DNA of 28,726 bases from Temnopleurus reevesii (lineage: Eukaryota > Echinodermata > Echinoidea > Temnopleuroida > Temnopleuridae), in contig BQKZ01007445.1 in the NCBI GenBank assembly GCA_036244855.1, positions 1 through 28,726 of the forward strand, read 5' to 3'. A program made the position numbers and the translations under genes. Below are positions 1 to 12,200 of the stretch, piece by piece. Below the pieces are notes generated by a model. That model was not told the DNA's origin and made no database searches. It was given only the letters and a program-made list of their open reading frames with translations. The stretch's first letter is position 1. Every line of letters starts with the position of its first letter.

Positions 1-2200
1 AAATCATTACATAACAACTAGGTTGAGATAGTGCACAAGGTTATCATCAGGTTGTCGTATCGAATGAGTTTTTTTCTTACACTGCTAATTAACTCAGAGC
101 GTGAATGAGTGATAGAACTCAAATGCTGAAGTCCAATAGTCATTCCCATTTTAACTCGGCACTTGGTTCAGTTTAGTTGTACATGTAGCTGTGACTTTAT
201 ATTAGGACCATTTGTATGACAAAATTAAAGTGGTTTGGGTCGCCGTCTAGTGTAATAATAGCAAACACTTAAAAAAAATAATGGGTATTCTTAATTTGAA
301 ATATATTATTGATGATAAATTCATGGGGAGTTCTCCATGATACCATCACCCGTTATGCCAAAGTTGCCAATTCAAGGATCCCCATCAGCGGACAACATTG
401 GAACTTTGAAAATTCATAACTTTTGAATGGATTTACAGATTTTGTTCAAACTTTCAAAGTTGGTTCATCTGATTTTTTATTCATTCACTGAGAACATGAT
501 AATTTAAGGGATAGGTTCCCCTTTAAGGGCTATAGTGTATGAATGGGCATGAATCATGAGTAACTATGGTAACCTATATACAATATATTAAAGTTGGATA
601 GTAATTAGCATGTGGAGGAAGATTCCTGATTAGGTATCTTGGGATTGATGTTCGAAATCAGCGGTCCCTGTCCGTCTTGGAAATTATGAAAATTGGGCAA
701 TATTTTATAATGATCCAGAAGAAAATATGAATGTGTAAATAGCTGAGGTACTCACAAAATCCATAAGAATAGCTTTGTCCGCATTCCTTTGCATATTTTT
801 TATAGCAGTTTTAGGTTGTAGACAAATGGTCAAATAACAAACATTATGTTTCCTTTTCTGGAGAAAAGAAAAAAAAATCAAATTTGGTATATACACATAC
901 AGAATGAATGGAAATTTGACAGGTATGACAAAAATAGATTTAGTCAAAGTTGCTGATCTTACGGATCCCCGTGAGCTGCACTGTGTGCTATTATTGAGAC
1001 TTTGAAAATTCATACCTTTTAAAGTTCTACAGATGACCTATTAGAAAGCAACAGCAGTTCAAAGTATAGACCTACTTTTTCTTTAAATTGGCGACATGTT
1101 ACATCATCAATGCCAGACTTAATAGCAGATACGCAAATAATGCTGCACTCTCTAAGTATTCACATGGATTTTCCAATTATCATTCTGCTAATCAGTTCGG
1201 TCGTTAATACCCTGACGACGGAGGCATGGCCATGTGTCCCATAAAGAAGTGATAATTATCCCCATACTTAGCATTTCCCCTCGCAGCCTTTGAGAATTCT
1301 GTGTTTTGAGATGACGGAAGAGGGAGCAAAAACCTTTTTCTAATCCCCCATTTCATTTCTGGATCATATGTGCCATGCACTAAGAAAGTGTTGCCATGGC
1401 AACCGGAGAGCTGGCCTTTAGTGATTTACTGGGAGTTGGTAGTCTACGTTAGTCTACACAGTTTCCTTAGTTAGGTTGCAATGAGGAATAAGTGTGACTT
1501 CTTTTGATAGTACAAGTTAATGTGAATATTAGCTCAGATCATGTTCCAGGATATCTGTACCTATGGCAGACTTCCGCTTCACATATTTAAACAAATATTC
1601 TTTATACACTTGTAACTAAGCAGTGGAAGAAAACTATTTTATGACCTTAACACTTTTGCAGTATGATATCATATTTTCTGTTATCGATGATTGTCAGCTA
1701 TGATATTGATGATACATGTGTGACAATATATTACAGTGTTAGCTTGAATATTAAAACCATTGATGATTTTTAGTTGATTTGCGGTGGAAATTATCTTCTT
1801 TTCTATATGATGACAGTGATGATAAGAATTCATCTTTATCAAAGACTGAAATTTATCATGTTATATTTTTTGTAAATTTGTTTGCATATATATTTCTGAA
1901 ACGCACTGACAAAATATTAACAATATTTTTCAATAAAATTGTGTAAAGGCGATACATTGAATGAGAAAAGGGTGATATTGATTATTCATAAGTGTTTCAA
2001 TGTCACAATAGTTTCAAGATATTATATTGTAATCCAAACTTAACACCATGTACTCGAAGCACAGTACAATGACATACCATTAATGAGATTAGAAAAGCAA
2101 ACACTGTCTGGAATTGCAGACTAGCTCTGATGTGGCTTGTAGGCAATCTGACAACAAGTTCGGAATAGGCACGATGTTTACACACTCGTTTACCAGCTCG
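1..2200. other. Upstream non-coding DNA
   Basis: No supported gene. It is AT-rich. Bases about 361-527 match the right arm of the foldback element near 26330-26513 (shared CATAACTTTTGAATGG, TTCATCTGATTTTT and GGTTCCCCTTTAA). A shorter related piece lies near 945-1020 (GGATCCCCGTGAGC, TTTGAAAATTCATA). Short ORFs on either strand look random. Confidence 0.6.
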
Positions 2201-2229
2201 TGAACGGCTTGGTGCAGTCAAGGCAGTCT

Positions 2230-2645
2230 TCTCTATCTACCGGCGGTGGCGCAGCACTGGCGGAGAGTGTGTGGGTTCGTTAAGTGTGTGTGTGTGTGTG
2301 TGTGTTCTCCGATGTGTGCGATCATTTGTGTGTGTGTGTGTGTCGTGTTGATGATGCTGCAAGTTTGTGAAGGTCCTCTCCTTCTCCGCATCAAAAGAAA
2401 CGAGCGGTGACGACGGCAAAAGAGAGACGATGCGACCGCTGTACGCATGATTGCCTGTGAATGCTGACGGTGAAATCAGTGAGCGGAGAGCGCTGGAGCT
2501 GATTACAATTTCTTGAAAATCTCATCTGTGTGTGAAGTATTGAAATCAGCAGGTGGATTGGGTGTGCTTTAATTTGCTGCAAATCTAAGGATATTTTTGA
2601 AGATACTGTATTTGATTTAACCTTCGATTATGGGGGAATTATTCA
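2230..2645 (+). promoter_or_regulatory. Probable PALD1 promoter/first non-coding exon
   Basis: The stretch from about 2160 to 2460 is richer in G, C and CpG than its surroundings, and a strong donor GTAAGT follows at 2646-2651. Exon 2 opens with untranslated sequence at 5957 and needs an upstream 5' exon. No TATA box or exact start site can be fixed. A short uORF would begin at the ATG at 2630 and, after splicing to 5957, stop at the TAG in exon 2 after about 12 codons. The exon is an inference from donor and composition only. Confidence 0.42.
2285..2343. repeat. TG/CA dinucleotide repeats
   Basis: Two TG runs (about 2286-2304 and 2327-2343) separated by TTCTCCGATGTGTGCGATCATT lie inside the probable first exon/promoter. 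Such runs are often length-polymorphic. Confidence 0.9.
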
Positions 2646-4259
2646 GTAAGTAAACCATGTCCAGTGTGTATGTGAGGTGTATGGAAAAATAAGTGATGTC
2701 ATATTTTTCTTCTGCTTTTGCATAGACTGCTTTATATTCCGAGTTGTATTGAACTAATGCTTCTTTAACCCTCTGGCTACTGGAACCGGGTTATGCCTGT
2801 ACAAAGCCTACTGTATGCCTTGGGAATTACACAATTCAGGAGTCAATGGTGTATTGCTGTATTGTTTTGTCTAATTAATAATGTGCGTTTAGTTTGCTAT
2901 TTTATGTATTTTTAAAGTGATGTGAAATAAATTGAATTGAATTGAATGGGTTAAATTTGTCAATACGGATACGCCTGTACCTGCCTGGCAACAACAACGA
3001 GGGAGAAAGCTGTTCTGAATTACATTACAAAATGTTATTTTCCCGTTTTATTATTTTTTCATTTAAGATTAGTTTCAATAGAAGGAGTGACTTAATTTTC
3101 TTCACATTTCAGTTTTTCTGCATTATACATTGGAATGAATTTCCAGTATAATTAGGACTTGTTTGTCCGTCTGGCTTGTGCAGTACAATAAGAATTGTTT
3201 TGCATTGAATTTAATTCACAGTTATTTGACAAATTAAAATCAACAAGTTAAACAAAAAATTATTGTTAAAAAGGCATGCTGGAATTGCTTGAAATGTTGA
3301 AAACTTGTAGGTAAGCAAACCCTTGGGAATAAATGATATGAAATTCAATGACAAAGAAAATAGACGAAATAAACTGCAATTTCCCATTCAAGCCCTTCAT
3401 CATATACATGTACATGTAGCTTTGGCTAAAAACAAATGACACTTAATTCTCCATTCTCCCCGAGTCCAGCTGGCATAAACTCTGCTAGTCATAAAAAAAA
3501 AACAATAGTCGGTTAGCCTTTGGTTTCGACATTCAAAATAAAATATGCCAGAATACTTGCGAGAATCATACATGAATATCCAAATTTTGCACAATATAGA
3601 TTTATATTTTCACAAGCCACAAAATCTAACATTTCAAGTTCATTTTAACATCATTATTTAGCCAAAATTCTGAGCTTTCAATTGATGCGCATAACTTGAT
3701 GAAGAGCGCCTGCATATTTGCGTAACATTCAATGATCGCGGAGTGACATGGGGGCCTAGAAACTGGCCACCTGGCAGTCTGAATAGATATTGTGTTGAAG
3801 CGTATATGGGCTTATTTATGTGCGCGTATTTAACATTAGGGTGCACCATATGCAAATTGCACAAGACTTGGTGGCTGGATATTGGGTACAGGCCGGGTAC
3901 AGGTGCTCATACGATATATTCTAGAACATTTGGCATCTCTGCAATTATTTTAGGTACTGATGATTGAAAAGGTGCTGGAACTGCATCTAATTCCATAAAT
4001 TTAGAAATCAAAATCACCAAGGAGACTGGCAGAGAAGTTTTATGAACAGAATTATCTTTCAAAGGTTATTCCGTGATCTAATGATTCATTGCTCATTAGG
4101 AAATAACTCCTCTTTCTCTCTCTACAGCAAGATTTCATTTTAGTCATTATATTTGCATTGATGAGCCCATTGTTATTACTGTAGTTCACATAACAAGTGC
4201 ATAGGCCTCAAATCAATTAAAGTAAAATGAACAATGTTGAATACTGTATGTGAAGACAT

Positions 4260-4822
4260 GGTTTGGGCCAGGAAAATCTTGTGTTGATTGAAAGCAGAAA
4301 ATCAGATGAACAGATAAAAAAAAAGTTTGAAGGAAATCGCTCAACAAATAAGAAAGTTATGAGTATTTCAATTATATCCAGTAGTTGTAATCGGTCAAAT
4401 TGGCAACGTTGGGTCACGCGATTATGACGTATATCATGCACTTCTAAGCAAGTAGTAATATTATTCTTATTGTTTTGAAACCCTCATCCCTCCCCCCCCC
4501 CCCCCCCCCCAAAGGTTTTTTTTTCGTTGATATGCATTGGTACAGATACATTTATTTAATCAACGTTTTGAATGTTAAAAAAATAAGTGTCACAGATTAA
4601 CACAGATTTTTATAAACAATAAGTTATAGTAAGCTTACGGACAGGAAGTGCATGATCCACGTCATAAGCGTACTGTAATTTATGAATTATCACTATTCAG
4701 TCATATCATTGAAATATTCATAACTTTCTTATTTCTTGTCGGATTTACTTCAATCTTCTTTTGATCTGTTTGTCTGATTTTTCTGCTTTTAATTAAAGCA
4801 AGAATTTTCTAGCCAGACCAAG
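4260..4822. repeat. Foldback (inverted repeat) element
   Basis: The left arm (about 4260-4445: CAGAAAATCAGATGAACAGA, AATAAGAAAGTTATGA, GTATATCATGCACTT) pairs with the right arm (about 4645-4822: AAGTGCATGATCCACGTCAT, TTCATAACTTTCTTATTTCT, TGTCTGATTTTTCTGCTTTT). Arms are diverged. It resembles the foldback near 25940-26513 (shared AATCAGATGAAC motif). Confidence 0.72.
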
Positions 4823-4994
4823 TCTTTAATGATTAATGAACATTGCCTTGTGTCAGGGCATGCTAAACTTTTATTACTGTTATTCTTTTTTGTCATTTTT
4901 GGCAAGACTGTACAAGGGATTTAAAAGAAGAGATAGTGTTCACATGAACAAGTTGCCATGTAACATAAAGATTTCCAATCAATCGTAGAATTGA

Positions 4995-5320
4995 TAATAA
5001 TAACAATAATAATAGAAATTTATATAGCGCATAATAATTTGGGAAATTCTATATGCGCTTTACAAACAAACAAATATTATAACATACACAATAAACATTT
5101 ATACATATAAATAATTTGGCCATGCCCTTGCATGGGCAGGGGAGCCATTACCAAACCATGCTCCTGACCAGTGTACAGAAAAGAAAGCTATAATAGGTCT
5201 TAAGTGCTCTGTAAAAACTTTCTGAGCTTTCAATATTGCGAAGCTGGTCAGGTAGCTGGTTCCATAATGACCGCCCTGCCGATGCAAAGGCACGATGTCC
5301 ATATCAATTGAAGTCTATGA
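4995..5320 (-). mobile_element. LINE 3' end (reverse transcriptase C-terminus and tail)
   Basis: On the minus strand, about 5300 to 5195 reads HRAFASAGRSLWNQLPDQLR then NIESSESFYRALKTYY, the conserved LWNxLP...LR...F...LK end of non-LTR retrotransposon ORF2. It is followed by AAAGCGCATATAG, GCGCTATATAAATTTC and an ATT/GTT-rich tail to about 4995. It is 5' truncated as usual. Family not resolved (CR1/L2/RTE-like). Confidence 0.75.
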
Positions 5321-5429
5321 CAAAAATTGATTATATCTCTTTATATGTTACGGGGGCTTTGTATTGATGTCAATGAAAAAAATTCCATAACAACAAAAAA
5401 GTAGCCTTTTCTACCACATGTATTTCTGA

Positions 5430-5584
5430 GGGGTGTTTCATCAAGATTTGTCGCAGCGACAAGGAGTCATTTTCCGACAGTTGCCATAGCAACCGTCATC
5501 GATAGTGCTTTTCATCCAATCACAACCAAAGAATTTGTCAGCGCTGATTAATTGTCTCTGTGACAAATCTTGATGAAACACCCC
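5430..5584. mobile_element. MITE with 23-base perfect terminal inverted repeats
   Basis: The left end GGGGTGTTTCATCAAGATTT and its complement at the right end (5562-5584, ending GATGAAACACCCC) pair perfectly over 23 bases. The element is about 155 bases with no coding capacity. I could not make out a clear target duplication. Confidence 0.85.
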
Positions 5585-5956
5585 CTTGATGTCGTTTTTT
5601 CCCCCAAGATATCCTTTAACACTGATTGTTACCCTTTCAATTCAATTTGTAAACAAATTATTTTAGCTTGTCTTTGAATTTCTATTTTGTATTTTGATGT
5701 TTTTGTATGATATATTAAAAGCCCACAGAACTTAAGTATTCTAGATACAAACATACAATATAGTATAAGTCAATTTACAATTAACATAACATTGATCAAT
5801 AAACAATATGGAGCATTAAATGTACATCTGACATCAGAGCAATTTATAACTGTTAGAAAATGGGTGAACATTCAAATGTATAATTGTCAAAGATAATGAG
5901 AGGAAAATTATATTGAATTTAATTGAATTTAATGTTTATAATACTTTCTCTTTCAG

Positions 5957-6290
5957 ACCACTGTGAACCGCATCACTAGGACGGAGAATAATAGTCATGG
6001 GAACAGGAGCGAGCAGTGCCTCCTCCCGCTCTCCGTCCCCGGAATATGCCCAGAGTCATCGCAACTCCATGCGTCAAAACCTCGAGACGGACGAAAATCG
6101 CAAGAATTCGATGCCCGCATCGGCCGATCGCGACCGATGGAAAGGGCAGAACGTGATCTGAAATGATGTGGCGCCGATTATCATTAGTAAGGACTGTTTC
6201 GAGGAATATCAGTGTCCGTTTCTTGCCGAAAAGCAGATCGCAGTAATCGGAGCGATCAAGAATGGGATGGTAGAACATAACTTAGTACAG
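5957..6290 (+). CDS. PALD1: PALD1 exon 2: start codon, N-terminal tail, start of domain 1
   Basis: The acceptor CTTTCAG ends at 5956 and the donor GTAAGA starts at 6291. Bases 5957-5996 are 5' UTR; the ATG at 5997 gives [10 protein letters not shown], matching human MGTTAS and the Met-Gly-x-x-x-Ser pattern of N-myristoylated proteins, which is why this start is chosen. A polar Ser/Asn/Arg-rich tail follows. From 6168 [10 protein letters not shown] aligns with human VAPVVITYNC, and the exon ends in EHNLVQ (human EHYLVQ). Both parts are in one frame, yet codon 55 (6159-6161) is TGA, in the stretch NVI-stop-NDVAP. It may be a base error, a null allele or a read-through site. Excluding the UTR the exon is 98 codons, ending in phase 0. 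Confidence 0.88.
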
Positions 6291-9200
6291 GTAAGAAATT
6301 ATTACATTACGCTTGGGGGGGGGGGGCTGCCCTCCACACATGCTTGCTCCTGATATTTTGGAATAGGGGTGTTTTTTCAGGTGTAAAGGCCTGAGCACAC
6401 CAATCACCGCACGGCATCACAGCATGGTTTTTACAAGATGTCTCCCCTGTGATTGGCCAATTGTTGAACATCCTCTGCGCGGAGGAGCGCACTGGCCAAT
6501 GACAACCAAGATACTGCGTATAAACCGTGCTGTTATGCCGTGCCGTGTTTGGTGTGCCCGGGCCTTAACTCAGTAAAAATCCTGAAAATCATAGAAACTG
6601 GTGTTTTTTCAATTCAATTCAAATCAAGAATTATTTCACATCTCTTTAAGAATACATACATGTAGAAATACATTAAATAACAAATTAAAAGCATGTTTTT
6701 TTAAGGCAAAACAAGATGGCATAGAATGGTGAAATGGAGTGAAGTGTGGAGGATGTGGGGGTTAACGAAGGCCATTTTACCTGTCAAAGGTTAATCCCCG
6801 AATGTACCACACTTCAATACAAAAGAAGCAAAAGATACAACATCAAGTAACATTTTTAGAAAAATTTCCCATCATATTTTTGATGAGCCGTGATTTTCAT
6901 AGTATTTGTATTGTGAATCCTCTGATGAATGACATTGAAATGCATTTTACAATTTGCTTGTTTGATAACAAACTATTCTAATTTTATTTCACCAATTTAT
7001 TGCCTACTATACATGTTTACAATGTGAGCATATCTGACACCCTTAACTTTTATAACTACCCATTGTTGTACGTTTATATGCGCTTGTGTGCACCTGTGTA
7101 TACCGATAAAATTGGTATCTGTTGTGGACCTGAGCCAGGGTGCTACAAGAATATCTTGCACCACTTGCCCGACCACACAAGTGGCTTCTTGAATTAATGG
7201 CCTTAAAGACTGCTTTTGCAAGCTAAAATCTAACTTTCCAAGATTGTTGTGTTATGTTGAAGAGTACTAAATGTTAGAACTTATCACCTAAAATTTGACT
7301 TTCCAAGATTGTTGTGTTATGTTGAAGAGTACTAAATGTTAGAACTAATCACCAATCAATTAAGCACAAAGATTGGTCATGATAAGAGCATTTATAATTA
7401 TTTCAATGATAATTCTTTTATTCGAGGCCTCGAAATAGTGGATAGTGCGTTCAGAATTCAAAACAGCCGTTTACCGCTTGTGGACCAATAGCGCAAGAGT
7501 CTCTCTCTGTACGCATGCCGTATGGTGTGGCAGTTTATTGAAGTGCACACTGTACATGCTCTGAATACAAGGTGTTGTGTGTGCCAATGCGCTAGGAGTA
7601 TCGTGATACCGTTGGTGTGAAGATAAATAATGATGGAATAGATTTTTATTTGAATTAAATATTCTGGCCCACATTCGACCAAAATACTTCATAGAGGTTA
7701 TTATTTTGGCATATCTGAGGTACACAACAAGTAAAGTATAACCGTAATGTGTGCAGATGTAGTTTTCTACCTTTAACACAATTTCTATGCTTTTTTTGTC
7801 AAGTGACAATCTTATTTACTTGCCCAATGGCTCGATTCTGTTGCCCTGGGCATTCGGGCAAGTGGGTTTGTAGCGCCCTGACCTCTTCTCACTTTTATTT
7901 GGCATTTATTTGTATTATTATTATTATTATTATTATTATATAAAAAAATGTATCTATTTATTTATTTGGCATTTTTACAAGAAAAAAATAAACATGATGA
8001 ACATGTGATAAACAAGCCTTAAATTTCGTTGATTTTAGGGCAAGGCCATTTTTATTTAGGGCACATTTTTATACTACAGCATGAATGGAGAAAAGAAAAA
8101 AGGGCACCTAAATCTCCAAGGCAAATGAGCCTTTTTGTGGAGGGCATCAAGGCCAGAGTATAGGGCATCCAAGGCCATGGCCTCCATGGCCTTCGATTAA
8201 TTTAAGCCCTGGATAAATATGACAATGGAAAAGCAAAAATGATCGTGAGAGATTTGGAGGGATTCATAGAGAAAGATAAATGACATGAGAGAAGTTGAGT
8301 GGGATGCTTGTTGGCGTGTGCAAAAGGTTAACCACATAATCGTGACCCACTGGTCTTCTCGATCCCCACACCCATTCAACTTCACACAGATCATAGATAT
8401 TAAACATAAACAAGTCATAAAGATACCGGGTATAACAAATATTATGTAATAGAGTATAAGCATGACACTTAAACATTTTAAATATTAATAACAAATGCAT
8501 CAATATATACTTCGAAAAGACCTACATATAGCAGGAATATTAAAAAAATGAGTTACTACAGCAACGGTCACAACAAACAAATACTTTTATGTATTTGAAT
8601 GCATATGTACATTTTTGTAAGAATCTACATTGTTGAAATCTCATAACAAGTGCAGATGAGGGAGTTTTTGCTGTTTTTGCAACTTGTATCATTTAATGAG
8701 GCCATGGGGACTTTTTAGTTCTTAATTAATTAATCTCATGAGTTCTGTTTGGAATAAATAAGGTAATATTTTTGCTGGTATGGGCGCCTCAATCCATTGT
8801 TTAGGAATGTTTATGAACAAATAATTAGCTTTTGTCAAGTACAGGCTAGGGCTAGTTCATAATTTAAATGATTTTTGGAAGCCTTTCAACCAGAGGGTCA
8901 CAGTTGGAGTCCTACAGATGGCATTAAACTTCCTGCAGCAAGATATTCATTCCCATTGTGCTGCACTCAATCCAGGTGAGGTAAATACATACTTACCTGG
9001 CAGGAAGAAATTCTTAAATGTTATAACCCTATTTTAACTGGGCTATTTCAGACTAAGTTTATAAGGGGGGGGGGGGGTCGCTGCAACATTTTGCACAAGC
9101 ATAGAGCAGGGTATAAACTACAACACTAGTTAAATATTTTGAAAGTTTATAATTTTTATTCTTAAATGATTAAATATATATCAAATTGACCCCCCCAGTT

Positions 9201-12200
9201 AGAATGGGGTTTAATACTAACCCATTCCACTACAGCTAATTTGCTGAACTACAGCCAGGGTAATAATATGCTACAATCATTGTAGAGTGCTGCAGTAATA
9301 CTGTATAAAGCCAATATTTTGGCATACAGATATTTTCGCGATTTCTGACCAGTTTGACACATTGGCGTGTTATTATTTTCACGTTTTTGAAAGTGTTTGT
9401 ACACAATTGAATGTGCAACATATAAAGTGGAAATTTTCGCGCGGCCATAATCGCGAAATTAGCGAAAATAAAACCATCGCGAAAATTTCAGCTTATACAT
9501 TAGTGGGGATTATATGCAATCTGACATGCACATCTGATGCTTGTGCATGCAAATTTGCATTAAAAAATTGGCAGGTTGTACGTAATCTCCACTTTACATT
9601 CAGTGCTATTCATATGTATAATTTATCATTATACACTAAACCCTATATATTATTCATATTAATCAAATCAATTTGATGAATAAATTGATATAAATCAACA
9701 CTATAGCTGGATGAAGTGGAGTGTGTCTATATAAATGAATTTCTACAGCATGTTTTTAATGAAAGTCTGTGGTATCCACGCCAACCACATGAAGTAGTGC
9801 GATTCATTGTGGTTCTTTTCATGTGGTTTAACAGTTAGAAACTCTTCATAGAAATCTCGAGATTCATCGTCAGTTCTCTGATTCATAATAATTGTCATTA
9901 TTCAGTATTTATTATACAGATATATACTGTTATGAAAGGTCCTGGTTAAAACTATGGGCCCGATGTGCCTGCAAAGTACTTTTGCAGGAGGGACCATAGT
10001 TTTAATCCACAACCTTGAATGGAGACAGTATACTGGATTTGTAAAAAGATAAAATAATGGATTTCAAACTTACCAAACAGTCAAACTCTCAGAAAGGCAT
10101 AAGTCATCAAATTTGGATAGTCAAACTCTGTGTGCACAGAGTTTATCGCACAGAGTTCATTGCACAGAGTTCATCGCTCGCTATTCCGGGTATCGGGGAA
10201 GAGCGCCATCTAGTGTTTAAATTAGGACAGAATCCGATAGTCTTCAGGTACTATTAACGGATTTGTAAATAGTTCTTCGATACTAAGATAGTTGGTTTAT
10301 TCTTACTCATGTGACATTCAATAAACCAATCAATGAACAGAGATAAATGTATCCTGTATTTAATTGTAAATGTGATGATGAATATAGATGGGGTATAATC
10401 AATGTGCATCGTTCATAATTAGGAGCGTTCAACTTTAACATATTTTGAAAGGACAATGTCACTGTGCTTTGTGCATCATAGAAGCCTAAAACTTGTCTTC
10501 TTTATTGTATTTAGATTTGAATGATTGTTATTTTACCTAGAAGAAAATGGGAAACCAGTACCATCTTGATAATCTGAAAATGAATTTACATGTACATGTT
10601 GTATTTTTCCCTGCAGATTCATTATAGTGAATATGTTTTGCTATTTTGAAACTGAATAAAAAGATATGTGAAATTGAAATGAGTATCGATCACTTTCTAT
10701 CGCTTTCCTCAATTACCTTGTTATACAGCACTTATCTTGTTATAAAAATTTAAGTTTTAAAGAGCTGGGACCAGAAAAAATGCTGCACATGTTTCATCAA
10801 GCCCCCTGTTTATGGTGCCCTCTGTTTTTTTTGCTTTCCTTCTCTCTCTATTGAATGAATTTTTTATTTGCAGATTATTTATCATTCATAGTACAAGGAC
10901 TTTGGATTAGCAAATTTTCTAATTGGAAAATACATGATTAATGGTGAAACTCTTCGGAAAATGAAACTTTTGGGTACTAAAACTCTATGAATCATTGAAT
11001 TTGAAACACACTCTGACTTATAGGCATAATTTTTGTATGTGTATTAAATGAATTGTATAATGTTTTGACCGAAGGTATTAAAATATATTAAGCCAAACTG
11101 TTCAATGTGGTTATCCAATTTCTTGATTAAAATAGAAAACCTCCCCATAACCATGTCTTCAAACACAATACAAAACAGCATATTACACTGTACATGTTAG
11201 AAAACGCAAATACCAGTCCATTTTCCATTAGTTTCAAGCTGTCATACAGAGTACTTAGTCGTCATAGCAACACAGTAAATGTGTGCGGTACCAGTTGATA
11301 GTGAATTTAGAAAGAGAAACAATCAATGTAGCTTTTGTAAAAAGGTGTAATTGACATGAGAATTTAAATTTTTCCATTCATATGAATCATTTTGTAGTAC
11401 AAAAAATGGGAATCTATTCCTTAGTTTTATACATAGATCTAAGTCATTAAAACATAAATGTGCAAATTCCATATTATGAAGAAATTAGGAATAAACGAAT
11501 AAGGAATTATAAAAAAGCTGATAGCACATATTTATTTTGCATGATATACTACATGTAAATTACACATTTCAAAACAACTAATAAAATAAAGTTCATGTAC
11601 ATGTATGTATTAAAGTCTTTAACATTTACAGTACTGATTACAATGATAAATAAAATGTACTGTATGTTTTCGCAGGCTTTAGTCTCTGCAGACAAAGTCC
11701 ATTCAAGCCTTAATACAATAGGTAGAGACACATGAAAGAGAGTAGCTTCCCTGTGTATTCACTGAACAGGTGTTGAATAGGAGGGAAGGAAATTTCTTTT
11801 GTATGCCTCTATCTACCGTATGTATATTGTGAATGCTTGATTGGATTTTTTTACTTTGTCCAATTTCTTTGTCAGTTTTATTCACAGTGTAGTGAGAGAA
11901 GTCCTTATTCCCAACATATTTTACAAAAGCTTGTATGGTGGAGATGAAGGCCTGAGATGGATGATAACAATCTCTTTCTTTCGGGGTGTTGTTCAAAATC
12001 AGCTGCAAATCCACTGCAATTTTGCAAATTTAGGCGGGTTTTTCAAATTTATATGCTTTTCTTGCCACTGAACGTACATGTAGTTACCTGATATTCCTTA
12101 AAACAGTTTGATAACAGTAAGACTACAATACTTGGAATGCAGTCTGCATACATTACTTGTTGTTATGTCGGGCAAACCTGGGGCAAGATTTTGGGTTGTC

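Larger units (their letters stand above)
2646..5956 (+). other. Intron 1 (probable)
   Basis: Non-coding. It holds a foldback repeat (4260-4822), a poly-C tract (about 4491-4510), a minus-strand LINE 3' end (4995-5320) and a TIR MITE (5430-5584). The rest is unassigned AT-rich sequence. Its left end depends on the inferred donor at 2646. Confidence 0.45.

Noticed and set aside
705..1013. 102-codon minus-strand ORF upstream of paladin
   Set aside because: No family resemblance, and it partly overlaps repeat-like sequence; random length for AT-rich DNA.
7471..7809. 112-codon minus-strand ORF as a transposase piece
   Set aside because: It lies within the TTAAAGGTAGAA MITE, is not open in the related copy at 23850-24364, and shows no transposase motif.
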